22,259 nt of DNA from Syntrophales bacterium (lineage in GTDB: Bacteria > Desulfobacterota > Syntrophia > Syntrophales > UBA5619). The notes under the pieces are model-generated. The model ran no database searches. It was not told the DNA's origin and was given only the letters and a program-made list of their open reading frames with translations. Made by a program: the position numbers and the translations under genes. Below are positions 14,510-22,099 of this stretch, in pieces. The stretch covers positions 1 to 22,259 of the forward strand of contig JALNYO010000049.1 of NCBI GenBank assembly GCA_023229765.1, in the 5' to 3' direction. Position 1 is the stretch's first letter. Each line of letters opens with the position of its first letter.

Positions 14510-16863
14510 TTTTTTCTACCCTTCCGTTGACCGATCCGTTTGACAAGTTCGGAGTAGGGGGGCGATTTTAACCCGCCCTTCCGCGCGATCGCGATCAGGG
14601 CGCTTTGGCTGCGCACCGGGGCTTTGCCGGTATCGCGCGGCACACGCCGGTAGCTTCCATCCGGCTGCATGATGCGGGATTTGATGTTGTCGTTTAAATA
14701 CGTCATCAGTATTTCATTGACGATCCGCGTTTTTAGCTTCTTGTCATTGACAGGATAGAGGATTTCCGCCCTCTTCTTGAAGTTGCGGGGCATCCAGTCG
14801 GCGCTTCCCGAATAGATGTCCGGATTGCCGCCGTTATGGAAGTAGTAGATGCGGGAATGTTCAAGGAACCGATCGAGGATGCTTGTGACGTGGATGTTTT
14901 CGCTGACGCCGGGAATCCCGGGTCGCAGGCAGCAGATGCCGCGGACGATCAAATCTATCCTTACGCCTGCCTGTGACGCCCGATACAGAGCGCGGATGGT
15001 AGGTTCGTCGAGCAGGGCGTTCATCTTGGCAATGATTCGACCGGGCGCTTTAGCGGAGGATTGCTTGATCTCGCGATCGATCAGCGCGATGATCCGCTCG
15101 CGCATATTTGCAGGGGAAAGGAAGAGCCTTTTGAACCGCGCTTCGATGTTTTCCGGTTTCAGCATATCCCTGCCGGTCCAAGAATTGAATCCGGTAATGA
15201 CGTTGAACAGCGAGGCGACGTCATTGCTGATTTCCGGATCGGCGGTCATCAGCCCGACATCGGTATAGAGCTGGGCTGTCTGGGTATTGTAATTCCCCGA
15301 GGAAAGATGGACATAGCGGCGCAGCTTATCGCCTTCGCGTCTGACAACGAGCGCCGCCTTGCAGTGGATCTTCCAGTTGACAAAGCCGTAAATTGGGTTA
15401 ATGCCCGATTTTTCCATACGCTGGGCAAGATCGATGTTCTTTGCCTCGTCAAAACGGGCCTTGATCTCGATCACTGCGGTAACCTGCTTCCCATGTTCAG
15501 CAGCGCGGCAGAGGGCTTCGACTATCGGCGAATTGCGGTCAATCCGGTAAAGGGTCTGCTTGATGGCAAGCACATCCGGGTCTTCAGCGGCGCTGTTGAT
15601 GAAGTCAACAACAACTCCGAATGAGTCATACGGGTGGTGGAGGAACATGTCGCCTTCCCGGATCACGCTGAAGATGTCCTCCTTGCCGGCAAGACGGCGG
15701 GGAATCCGGGGATTGAACGGCTCATCCCGGTAAATATTTGCAACAGGCAGATCGTACAGCGGCAGCAGTCCGCAGAGGTTCAGCGGACCGGGTATGTGAT
15801 AGATATTGGTTTCTTCCATTGCCAGCCCCCGGCACAAGGTGCGCAGCATCTTCTGGTGGAAGCCTTTTTTTACCTCAAGCCGGACGGCGATTTTGTTGGA
15901 ACGGTCTTTAAGTTCGGCTTCCACCGATTTCAGCAGATCCATCACCGAGTCTTCGTGGAGGTCGTAATCCTGGTTGCGGGTGACGCGGAAGGGAAAGCAG
16001 GCGGTGATATTCATCCCCGGGAAAAGCCCCCCGATTTTCAAACTGATCAGGTCTTCGAGCAGGACAAAATGGCGTTCGTTTTTGTTTATCCCCTCCTCCA
16101 CGGGGATCAGACGCGGCAGCAGCGAAGGGACCTCTATAAAGGCGTAGGGCTGAATATAGTTGTCCTGCGGGGAATCCATGTCGAACAGGTACGTTTGTGA
16201 GTCAAGGGTGGTCTGCGGCTCCTTGAACATGACCATCAGATTGAGTCGCAGGTTGCCGAGAAAGGGAAAGGGATGGCCCGCGTCAACGGCGAGCGGCGTA
16301 AGAATAGGAAGCACCTGCGTCTCAAAGTATCTGTTAAGTTTGTTGATTTCTTTTTTGTCAAGTGAATCAACGGAGCGAATCTGGATTCCGGCCTGTTGGA
16401 GGCCGGGAAGAACGATCTGCTGGAGACAACTGTACTGTTGCGCAATGTAGGCGCGCGCCTTTTGGGCGATGTCTGTCATGATCTGTTGGGGGAGCATCCC
16501 CGAGGGATCCGCATCGATTACCCCGGCCTGGATGAGACGAGCCAGGGCGCCGACGCGAATCTGAAAGAATTCATCCAGATTGGAGCTGAAGATGGAGATA
16601 AATTTCAGCTTTTCGAGGGCCGGCGTAGCGGGGTCTTCGGCTTCCTCAAGCACTCGGCGGTTGAACTCGAGCCAGGAGAGATCCCGGTTCAACAGCAGAG
16701 AGGGGTCCTTGATGCTTATTTCCTTGATCTTTTCCACATCAGGATGCGCCGCTGTCTGCGTCTGCAGTTCAGCATCGTCTTGAGCAAGCGACGCTTTTGT
16801 CTTTTTGAGGGATGGTTTTACCGTTCCCTTCTTTTTCACCGTTGTCGCTTTGATCTCTTTCAT
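14506..16863 (-). CDS. ppk: Polyphosphate kinase 1
   Basis: The 785-residue protein has the full PPK1 plan: N-terminal domain with NRDLSWLEFNRRVL at 59-72 and SSNLDEFFQIRV at 93-104, then the two PLD-like catalytic domains. The autophosphorylated His of the first HxK motif is H500 in KIHCK, and H519 follows in YVHLSSGNYN. The second catalytic His is H669 in RFLEHSR, with PDIYSGSADWMPRN after it at 681-694. It adds the ATP gamma-phosphate to polyphosphate chains, reversibly. About 50 Lys-rich residues precede the conserved start and look disordered. AAGGAG lies about 9 bp before ATG 16863. It is 24 bp after kdsD and overlaps the HD gene by 4 bp. Confidence 0.97.
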   Translation of the reverse strand: MKEIKATTVKKKGTVKPSLKKTKASLAQDDAELQTQTAAHPDVEKIKEISIKDPSLLLNRDLSWLEFNRRVLEEAEDPATPALEKLKFISIFSSNLDEFFQIRVGALARLIQAGVIDADPSGMLPQQIMTDIAQKARAYIAQQYSCLQQIVLPGLQQAGIQIRSVDSLDKKEINKLNRYFETQVLPILTPLAVDAGHPFPFLGNLRLNLMVMFKEPQTTLDSQTYLFDMDSPQDNYIQPYAFIEVPSLLPRLIPVEEGINKNERHFVLLEDLISLKIGGLFPGMNITACFPFRVTRNQDYDLHEDSVMDLLKSVEAELKDRSNKIAVRLEVKKGFHQKMLRTLCRGLAMEETNIYHIPGPLNLCGLLPLYDLPVANIYRDEPFNPRIPRRLAGKEDIFSVIREGDMFLHHPYDSFGVVVDFINSAAEDPDVLAIKQTLYRIDRNSPIVEALCRAAEHGKQVTAVIEIKARFDEAKNIDLAQRMEKSGINPIYGFVNWKIHCKAALVVRREGDKLRRYVHLSSGNYNTQTAQLYTDVGLMTADPEISNDVASLFNVITGFNSWTGRDMLKPENIEARFKRLFLSPANMRERIIALIDREIKQSSAKAPGRIIAKMNALLDEPTIRALYRASQAGVRIDLIVRGICCLRPGIPGVSENIHVTSILDRFLEHSRIYYFHNGGNPDIYSGSADWMPRNFKKRAEILYPVNDKKLKTRIVNEILMTYLNDNIKSRIMQPDGSYRRVPRDTGKAPVRSQSALIAIARKGGLKSPPYSELVKRIGQRKGRKK

Positions 16864-16887
16864 GAGCTTATGCTCCTTTTCCTGAAG

Positions 16888-17880
16888 CTATTCCGCGACG
16901 GCGATCTTCAGTGATCCCCCTCTTCCCAGGATGTCGTGGAGATGCACATATCCCTGGAGGCGGTTTTCCCTGTCTGCCACAACGAGGGTGGTTATCTCTT
17001 CGCGCTGCATGTATTCGATCGCCTGGGCGACGGTGATCTCTTCCCTGATCGATTTGGGCGCCGGGCTCATGAAATCAGTGACAGAGGCTGTGCGGAAATC
17101 AACTTCCCTGCGAACGATCCGGCGGATGTCGCCATCGGTCATGATTCCCTTTATATGGGTTTCTGCATCGGCAATAATGACGAATCCCTTGTTTTTCTCG
17201 TCCATTTCCCGTACCGCTTCGAGAAAGGTCGCCGTATCCGCCACCTGAGGAATTTGGGATCCGGCAACCATGACATCCCGGATTTTCGCCCTCAGCCTCA
17301 GTCCCAGATTGCCGCCGGGGTGAAATTTGTAGAAATCCTCCTCCTGGAAATTCCGGCGCGTTATCAACGCGACGGCGAGGGCATCGCCCATCGCCAGCGC
17401 CGCGGTGGAACTCGAAGTGGGAGCCAGGCCGAACGGACAGGCCTCTTTTTCCACGCCAACATCGATCGCAATATCGGCGGCGCGCGCCAGCGACGAAGAG
17501 AGGTTGCCGGTAAAGGCGATGCAGGGCACGCCCAGCTCGCGGATACTGGAGATGATCAGGTTCAGTTCGTTTGTTTCCCCGCTGTTGGAGATGGCGATTA
17601 GCACATCGCCCCTCGTCACGATTCCCAGATCTCCGTGCAATCCTTCGACTGGATGAAGAAACAGGGCCTTCGTTCCAGTGCTGGTCAGAGTGGCAACGAT
17701 CTTTTTGCCAATCAGCCCCGATTTGCCAATCCCGGCGACGATCACCCGTCCCCTGCTTTTGTAAATCAATTCAACCGCCTGGGAAAAAGATTCGCCAACT
17801 TTCCCGATCAGGCTGAAGATGCTTTCCGCTTCAATCCGGAGCACCTCTCTACCCTGCTGTATGGAAATATCCTCAATCAA
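16888..17880 (-). CDS. kdsD: Arabinose-5-phosphate isomerase (SIS + two CBS domains)
   Basis: The 330-residue protein has a sugar isomerase (SIS) domain at about 35-175. It contains VAGIGKSGLIGKKI, HPVEGLHGDLG, SNSGET and the FHPGGNLG block carrying the catalytic His (H188). Two CBS domains follow at about 200-258 and 268-325. It converts ribulose-5-phosphate to arabinose-5-phosphate for Kdo synthesis in LPS, indicating a Gram-negative envelope. The start is TTG 17880: an in-frame TAA lies ten codons upstream and no ATG is available. GGAAAGGG lies 8 bp before the TTG. It heads the operon with ppk1. GutQ/KpsF paralogues have the same layout, so the exact role (general Kdo or capsule) is not proven. 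A decayed partial copy lies at 19190-19270. Confidence 0.93.
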   Translation of the reverse strand: MIEDISIQQGREVLRIEAESIFSLIGKVGESFSQAVELIYKSRGRVIVAGIGKSGLIGKKIVATLTSTGTKALFLHPVEGLHGDLGIVTRGDVLIAISNSGETNELNLIISSIRELGVPCIAFTGNLSSSLARAADIAIDVGVEKEACPFGLAPTSSSTAALAMGDALAVALITRRNFQEEDFYKFHPGGNLGLRLRAKIRDVMVAGSQIPQVADTATFLEAVREMDEKNKGFVIIADAETHIKGIMTDGDIRRIVRREVDFRTASVTDFMSPAPKSIREEITVAQAIEYMQREEITTLVVADRENRLQGYVHLHDILGRGGSLKIAVAE

Positions 17881-17918
17881 TGGAATGCCCTTTCCGTGAA
17901 AATCTCTTTAGTATAGGG

Positions 17919-17947
17919 AAAGTATCAGAAATAACGGCATATGACAA
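17919..17947 (-). promoter_or_regulatory. Candidate promoter of the kdsD-ppk operon
   Basis: On the minus strand TTGTCA (17947-17942) and TACTTT (17924-17919) are 17 bp apart. An alternative -10, TATACT at 17915-17910, is a better hexamer but has no good -35. Both fall between the upstream propeller gene and kdsD. Confidence 0.35.
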
Positions 17948-18039
17948 GGTTCATTTCTTCAGGGTAAAAAAATCCAAAGCAAAAAATTGCAGGAATAATA
18001 CCCTAACAATTCACTATAGGTAAGATGCTGAAAAGGAGA

Positions 18040-19137
18040 TCATTTGGGCATCCAACCCAGCCCTTTGGCGTGCAGGCTTTGGATGAAGAGCCGGTCAGCG
18101 GTCTCCGTAACGGCAGTCGTTTCGGGATACGCGCCGCTCGGGTCTTGCAAATCAGTCACTACCTTGCCGTCTTCCGTGAACGCCATTACGTGGCCGTATG
18201 CTTTCGGAATTGGCCACATAGCCCGCGGCAGGCGCAGTGTAAGCTTACGCATGAACGGTTTGGCTGCCATTTTGTCGATGGTTGGATTACGAGGTTTGGC
18301 GAAACCCAACCATATCTTCCCGTCGAGTCCACGCATCAGGTTGTCCGGATAACCGGGAAGGTTGTCAAACAGCACTTTGGCCCGGTCATTCGGGGCCGAG
18401 ATGTCGAGATCATTCGCAACCACAGAAATCTTCCACACCCGGTATTTACCGGTTTCATTGATGAAGAGCGTCTGTTCATCCTGGCTCAGGGCGACGCCGT
18501 TGGCAAAACTAAAGCCTTTCGCCACGATGCGGGTAGTTTGCTTTGCCGGGTCGTACTCCAGAATACGACCGGTTGACGACTGCTCCAGGATGTCCAACAC
18601 GCTGGCTTCAAATGTCCCTCCCCAATCTTTGGGCGCAAAGCGGGTGGACGCGTCGCTCAGATACATCTTGCCGGACTTGGCCACCACCACAGCGTCGGCA
18701 TAGCGGATCGGCTCTCCATTTAACTTGTCAGTCAAAACCTTGATCTTCTTGTCGGGGCTGACAGACAGCAGTCCCTTCATGGCATCGGCGGCGATAAGAT
18801 TTCCGGATGCGTCAAAATCAAAACCGAGTACGCGTCCGCCGGTATTTACAAAAACCTCCTGAGCGCTGCCATCCAGATTCATCCGCAGGATGTTGCCACT
18901 GGCAACAGTAGTGTAAAGCTTGCCGTCTTTGCCGATGGCGATATGCTCCGGTCCCTCTTCTTTGCCCAGTGAAATCATCTTGAGATTAACAAGTTTTGTA
19001 TTGACTTCGTGCGGACCGACATATCCGGGCGGCATGAAAGCATGCCAACTGACAGGCTTAATCGGGACCGGCCAGAGGGTTAAATAAGCGACCAGCAGGA
19101 GTAAAACAACAGTAAAAGTCAATAATGTCTTCTTCAT
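18040..19137 (-). CDS. Strictosidine-synthase-like/SMP-30-type beta-propeller protein, membrane-anchored
   Basis: Translation from ATG 19137, which has GGAGGT just upstream, gives 365 residues; a longer frame to 19188 lacks a ribosome site. MKKTLLTFTV and the hydrophobic run to about residue 22 form a signal peptide or N-terminal anchor, so the propeller faces the periplasm. Strictosidine-synthase-type signatures are visible: GRILEYDP at 190-197, SFANGVALSQDEQTLFINET at about 210-229 and LPGYPDNLMRGLDGKIWLGF at about 260-279. Relatives (APMAP/paraoxonase-like) include lactonases and esterases with metal in the central channel; the substrate here is unknown. It lies upstream of kdsD on the same strand, separated by 159 bp, so it is probably a separate unit. 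Confidence 0.85.
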   Translation of the reverse strand: MKKTLLTFTVVLLLLVAYLTLWPVPIKPVSWHAFMPPGYVGPHEVNTKLVNLKMISLGKEEGPEHIAIGKDGKLYTTVASGNILRMNLDGSAQEVFVNTGGRVLGFDFDASGNLIAADAMKGLLSVSPDKKIKVLTDKLNGEPIRYADAVVVAKSGKMYLSDASTRFAPKDWGGTFEASVLDILEQSSTGRILEYDPAKQTTRIVAKGFSFANGVALSQDEQTLFINETGKYRVWKISVVANDLDISAPNDRAKVLFDNLPGYPDNLMRGLDGKIWLGFAKPRNPTIDKMAAKPFMRKLTLRLPRAMWPIPKAYGHVMAFTEDGKVVTDLQDPSGAYPETTAVTETADRLFIQSLHAKGLGWMPK

Positions 19138-19189
19138 AAGACCTCCACATAAATACAAAAGCGTCATCCCTTCAAGGTGAATCGCCACT

Positions 19190-19270
19190 TGCTTTTACAA
19201 ATCAATTCAACCGCCTGGAAAAAAGATTCCCCAATTTTTTCGATCAGGGTGAGGATACTTTCCTCTCAAT
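19190..19270 (-). pseudogene. Decayed fragment of a second kdsD-like gene
   Basis: This 81-bp stretch aligns with 17754-17835 inside kdsD with about 12 differences including one deleted base, roughly 85% identity. Read on the minus strand and correcting the deletion, it would encode an equivalent of kdsD residues about 16-42. The best part reads GESFFQAVELICKS where kdsD has GESFSQAVELIYKS. There is no start, and the frame is broken. It lies just before the propeller gene, so that gene may have arrived between two tandem kdsD copies, or the fragment may be left from a duplication. Confidence 0.75.
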
Positions 19271-19284
19271 TTATCGCCACCCGT

Positions 19285-19320
19285 TATTGTCTATTATTAC
19301 CATAGAAATAATAGACAATA
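19285..19320. repeat. 14-bp perfect palindrome
   Basis: The 13-base arm at 19286-19298 (ATTGTCTATTATT) is exactly reverse-complemented at 19307-19319, and the pairing extends one base outward on each side, with an 8-base spacer. It is very AT-rich with no T run. It could be an operator, a terminator remnant or a transposon footprint. It directly adjoins the MITE-like element. Confidence 0.7.
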
Positions 19321-19451
19321 GAGGTAATTGCAAAACCATTTGTCATTCCCGAATGCCTCTATCGGGAATATGGTTTTTCAAGCCGTTAGAACCAGATTCC
19401 CGCTCAGAATCGTTGCGGGAATGACAGAATGGGGAGTTTTGCAATTACCTC
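19321..19451. mobile_element. MITE-like element with 16-bp perfect terminal inverted repeats
   Basis: GAGGTAATTGCAAAAC (19321-19336) is exactly reverse-complemented at 19436-19451. Inside it, ATTCCCG and CGGGAATGAC blocks form further inverted pairs, so most of the 131 bp can fold. AATA stands on each side (19317-19320 and 19452-19455), a possible 4-bp target duplication. It has no coding capacity. The GTCATTCCCG/CGGGAATGAC core resembles palindromic repeats common in proteobacterial genomes. Confidence 0.7.
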
Positions 19452-19543
19452 AATATATTTGAAAAATTTTGTCAAGAAAAAAGTTGACGCACATCCTCCC
19501 CGATCAGCAGCGCCTTACGCAATATTTTGTGGCCAATATTTGC

Positions 19544-19573
19544 TTGACACAAAAGTCTGTTGCTGGTTATCTT
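19544..19573 (+). promoter_or_regulatory. Candidate promoter upstream of the M23-like gene
   Basis: A consensus TTGACA (19544-19549) is followed after 18 bp by TATCTT (19568-19573), giving a leader of about 140 bases. The rest of 19452-19720 is AT-rich with no gene or other recognised signal. Confidence 0.4.
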
Positions 19574-19720
19574 GCTCGCGTAAAAAACGATGTCGTATCA
19601 ATCAATGATATTGATTTTACTTGAAAAAATGCTTCAAATACTTCAATTTGCGTAAATGCAAAGGTGCAGGCGGTTAGATTGACAGTCCGGAGGCTACCCA
19701 AACAGATTTGAGGGCAAGAA

Positions 19721-20326
19721 GTGACTGATCAAAATAGTATGCAGAAGCTTGTTTTTACCATCGATGAAATCGCTCTCCCCGAGTTTAAGGAGTGGCTCTT
19801 CTGTCCCGGCATGTTGTTTCAAGCTGCGGGCAAGTGGTGGGGAAATAAAGGTCTTCGTGACAGGCGACATGAGGGGCTCGATCTGCTGCTGTACAAGGAT
19901 GGCGAAGAGAGGATCCGCCATATTGACAAGTCCTTCAAGATCCGGGTTATGTCTGACGGTGTGGTTGTCGGCATCATCCCTGATTTTCTCGGCAAATCCA
20001 TAATTGTGGAGCACCCTTCTTTAATTGATAATTCTTATAATATTTTGACTATTTATGGTCATACTGCCCCCTGCGACAACATTCATGTGGGGTTGGCACT
20101 GCAAGGAGGAGACATCATTGCCTCCGTCGCAGGACCTAACAGGTCATCTACCGCCATGAAGCCCCATTTGCACATTACGGTCGCCCGGACTAATATGGCC
20201 ATTTGTTACGAGAGACTCAACTGGGAGATCATTGGCACATCGGAAATGCTTACACTGCTTGATCCGCTGATGTTCATTGGCTCTCCCTATCGCATTCTCG
20301 GAGATGATGATCCTGCCGACCGATGA
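19721..20326 (+). CDS. M23-type (LytM/NlpD-like) metallopeptidase-like protein without a signal peptide
   Basis: The 201-residue protein starts at GTG 19721, 6 bp after GAGGG; ATG 19739 is a poorer alternative. The M23 zinc ligands appear in order: H50 and D54 in RRHEGLDLLL (HxxxD), H114 in IYGHTAP and H149/H151 in KPHLHITV (HxH). The whole protein is little more than this domain. No signal peptide or membrane segment is seen, which is odd because M23 enzymes usually cut peptidoglycan outside the cytoplasm. It may be exported another way, act on a cytoplasmic target, or be a non-peptidase member of the fold. The next gene is convergent, 23 bp away. Confidence 0.7.
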   Translation: MTDQNSMQKLVFTIDEIALPEFKEWLFCPGMLFQAAGKWWGNKGLRDRRHEGLDLLLYKDGEERIRHIDKSFKIRVMSDGVVVGIIPDFLGKSIIVEHPSLIDNSYNILTIYGHTAPCDNIHVGLALQGGDIIASVAGPNRSSTAMKPHLHITVARTNMAICYERLNWEIIGTSEMLTLLDPLMFIGSPYRILGDDDPADR

Positions 20327-20349
20327 AGCGATCGTCAAGCCAAACACGT

Positions 20350-20793
20350 TTAAATGACAAAAGGGATTAGCCTCTTGGTTTCCCTCATGTAGATCTCATA
20401 ACCTGCAAAGTGCTTCCGTAAGAGGCTTTCTTCGTACAACATCTTAATGATTAAATCGATCGTCAGAATAAGGGCTGCGGTCAGACGTAAAAGTGAATAT
20501 TGATCCATGATCAGTGGCCAGATGGTTAGCAATACCGCTGAATACATGGGATGTCTTATGAATGCATAAGGACCGTTTGTGACCAGATGTGAATCCTGTT
20601 TTACCAGAGGCGTAATGTTGGTGTTTTTCCTGCCCATTATCACAATGGTCCAGCTCCCGAGCATGGCTCCGGCAATTTGAATGATCAACAGAGGAACATA
20701 GCCCGCCAAAGGCCAGCCGGTCACCAAAATCAAGAGAATGGCGATCACCTGAATTGAGACCAGTGTATATGCTTTGAATTTTTCTGTTCCCAT
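20350..20793 (-). CDS. Isoprenylcysteine/phospholipid methyltransferase-type membrane protein
   Basis: The 147 residues contain about four hydrophobic segments (about 9-28, 31-52, 84-99, 103-120). They carry the ICMT/PEMT signature GPYAFIRHPMYSAVLL at 74-89, with EE at 121-122 and a terminal TKRLIPF. Members are integral membrane SAM-dependent methyltransferases; the bacterial substrates are mostly unknown. No ribosome site is visible before ATG 20793, and a TGA is the codon immediately upstream. The start abuts a truncated PAP2 gene, so the upstream region may have been rearranged. Confidence 0.85.
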   Translation of the reverse strand: MGTEKFKAYTLVSIQVIAILLILVTGWPLAGYVPLLIIQIAGAMLGSWTIVIMGRKNTNITPLVKQDSHLVTNGPYAFIRHPMYSAVLLTIWPLIMDQYSLLRLTAALILTIDLIIKMLYEESLLRKHFAGYEIYMRETKRLIPFVI

Positions 20794-20828
20794 TCAATTG
20801 GCCTGTCGAGTGCTCTCCAGCTCCAACC

Positions 20829-21017
20829 GATATTGATTTGATAGTCATCAGCGCAATTGCGATGGTACTATTGGTAGGCTTCAGCCGCATGTACCTGGGT
20901 GCGCATTATCTAAGTGATGTGCTCGGGGCCACTGCGGCCGGCCTTGTTTGGCTGGCGCTCTGCCTTACCGCGGTTGACACACTGCGCCGTTACCACGCTC
21001 ATCTTGCAGCAAAATAA
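20829..21017 (+). pseudogene. 3' remnant of a PAP2-family phosphatase gene
   Basis: An open frame too short to stand alone ends at TAA 21015-21017. It encodes GFSRMYLGAHYLSDVLGA, the third conserved motif of PAP2 phosphatases (SRxYLGxHxxSD), then a membrane segment GLVWLALCLTAV and a basic tail. The first two motifs (KxxxxxxRP and PSGH) are absent. Upstream the frame meets a stop at about 20777, inside the opposite-strand methyltransferase. The gene therefore lost its 5' half, probably when the methyltransferase side was joined. The family acts on lipid phosphates such as undecaprenyl diphosphate. Confidence 0.75.
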
Positions 21018-21052
21018 TGAGGTCCGTTTTATGGTAAACATTTCCAGACGGG

Positions 21053-21322
21053 TTACTTTATGACCTGTCTGCCCCATTTCATCTTGGCATAGAACATTCC
21101 GCCGCCCAGAACCAATGCTATGCCATTCCAAATGATGACGGACATCAACCCGTTCAGAATTCCATAAACCAGCCAGCAGGCGATACCGATGATAAAAAAC
21201 AAAGTGAAGATCAGGCTTATCTCATGGGCGCTCTTGAGCTTGAAAAGTCGCCATACCTGTGGGACCATTCCCATCGTCGTTAGAAATCCGCCTATAAATC
21301 CGATCAGTTCCTTCCATTCCAA
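21053..21322 (-). CDS. SemiSWEET-type sugar transporter (PQ-loop/MtN3)
   Basis: The 89 residues form one triple-helix bundle, the standard SemiSWEET size. The first helix holds the hinge PQ at 21-22 (MGMVPQVWRLFKLKSAHEIS), the second helix has WLVYG at 50-54, and the third carries N66 in IIWNG. These proteins dimerise in the inner membrane and move sugars down a gradient. GGAG lies upstream of ATG 21322. It is convergent with the PAP2 remnant, with 35 bp between. Confidence 0.9.
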   Translation of the reverse strand: MEWKELIGFIGGFLTTMGMVPQVWRLFKLKSAHEISLIFTLFFIIGIACWLVYGILNGLMSVIIWNGIALVLGGGMFYAKMKWGRQVIK

Positions 21323-21458
21323 GTGCTTTCTCCTGCTTTTCTGTTATAGCCACGACGTGCTTTATGGTTTCTTTATACTCCAAAGAAGATGGATTTACAT
21401 CATTGTATAAAAATCAAGTTACCCTGGTGAGGGAACGGTGAATATTTTTTAAAGTATC

Positions 21459-21492
21459 CCTCAATATGGTGAGGTGCCACCAAATATTGAGG
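21459..21492. repeat. Imperfect hairpin CCTCAATAT/ATATTGAGG
   Basis: CCTCAATATGGT (21459-21470) pairs with ACCAAATATTGAGG (21479-21492) apart from a two-base bulge. No T run follows on either strand, so it is not a standard terminator. Confidence 0.5.
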
Positions 21493-21792
21493 CCAAACGA
21501 ATCATTTCATGGTTCTCCGCTGTATTTTCCTGTTAAGCTAATCCATTGTTATTAAAGATGAACCAAGGCTTGCATTGCTTCTTCAGCTTGTGGCAGACTT
21601 TTTGCTGTTAGATTTGATGATCTTCCTACTCATCCGGATGAAGATCCTTTCTGAGAAGCGCATCGAGGTGTCACAAACGATTGCTTCACTGTTCAGGATG
21701 GAGAAGGGATGTCGGCGCCGCGCCTTGCGGGGCCGATGCGGATCGACGGATTACGGGGGCGCCACGGGGATTGCACGATCGTCGCGACCCAA

Positions 21793-21828
21793 CTGTCCCG
21801 GTGAGGGCATCGGCCCGAATCGGGACAG
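21793..21828 (+). other. Nested GC-rich hairpin in the usp leader region
   Basis: CTGTCCCG (21793-21800) pairs perfectly with CGGGACAG (21821-21828). Within the loop GGGC (21805-21808) pairs with GCCC (21813-21816) around ATCG. Alternatively GGGCCGATGC upstream (about 21731-21740) can pair with GCATCGGCCC (21807-21816). Mutually exclusive pairings of this type suggest a structured leader, but no riboswitch class was recognised. Confidence 0.4.
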
Positions 21829-21885
21829 AACAGATTTCAGATGGAACCATCCATCATTCTTCTTAAGGAAAGAGGGGTAATGAGC

Positions 21886-22065
21886 ATGAATCAGAAGGCA
21901 CCGGATCAGGAATGGCAGCAGCTTCAGTCCCACGTCGAGGGTTTTTTCGACCAAGCTCTCAGGAGCGATACGCAGCGGATAGAATACAAGCCGCGATTCA
22001 TCGTCCAGATGCTGGAGATGCCGTCCGAACGCCAGCGGAACGAGTTCCCGGAAACGAGCAAGTGA
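21886..22065 (+). CDS. Short hypothetical protein upstream of usp
   Basis: This 59-residue frame starts at ATG 21886, 8 bp after GAGGGG. ATG 21880 would add two residues but is too close to that site. The protein is hydrophilic and rich in Gln, Glu and Arg (QEWQQLQSHVEGFFDQAL, then RFIVQMLEMPSERQ), probably helical, with no membrane segment. It was not recognised. It ends 34 bp before the universal stress protein gene, so the two are probably co-transcribed. A good ribosome site and the tight spacing are the main support. Confidence 0.5.
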   Translation: MNQKAPDQEWQQLQSHVEGFFDQALRSDTQRIEYKPRFIVQMLEMPSERQRNEFPETSK

Positions 22066-22099
22066 AGGGATATACCTTTTTAAAAATGGAGGCAGGAAA

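Larger units (their letters stand above)
21323..21885. other. Non-coding stretch before the short gene and usp, with hairpins
   Basis: About 560 bases without a convincing gene. The first half is AT-rich and the part after about 21700 is much richer in GC. An open frame from 21575 to 21880 spans both compositions, shows no known domain and lacks a ribosome site, so it is not called. Two hairpins are listed separately. The region probably carries the leader of the universal stress transcript. No clear promoter could be chosen. Confidence 0.5.

Noticed and set aside
20444..20890. 148-residue minus-strand frame spanning the methyltransferase start and the PAP2 remnant
   Set aside because: It runs in another frame across two recognisable genes and has no domain.
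21575..21880. 101-residue plus-strand frame with a hydrophobic start
   Set aside because: It crosses an abrupt composition change, has no ribosome site and turns into low-complexity Arg/Gly-rich sequence, unlike a real protein.
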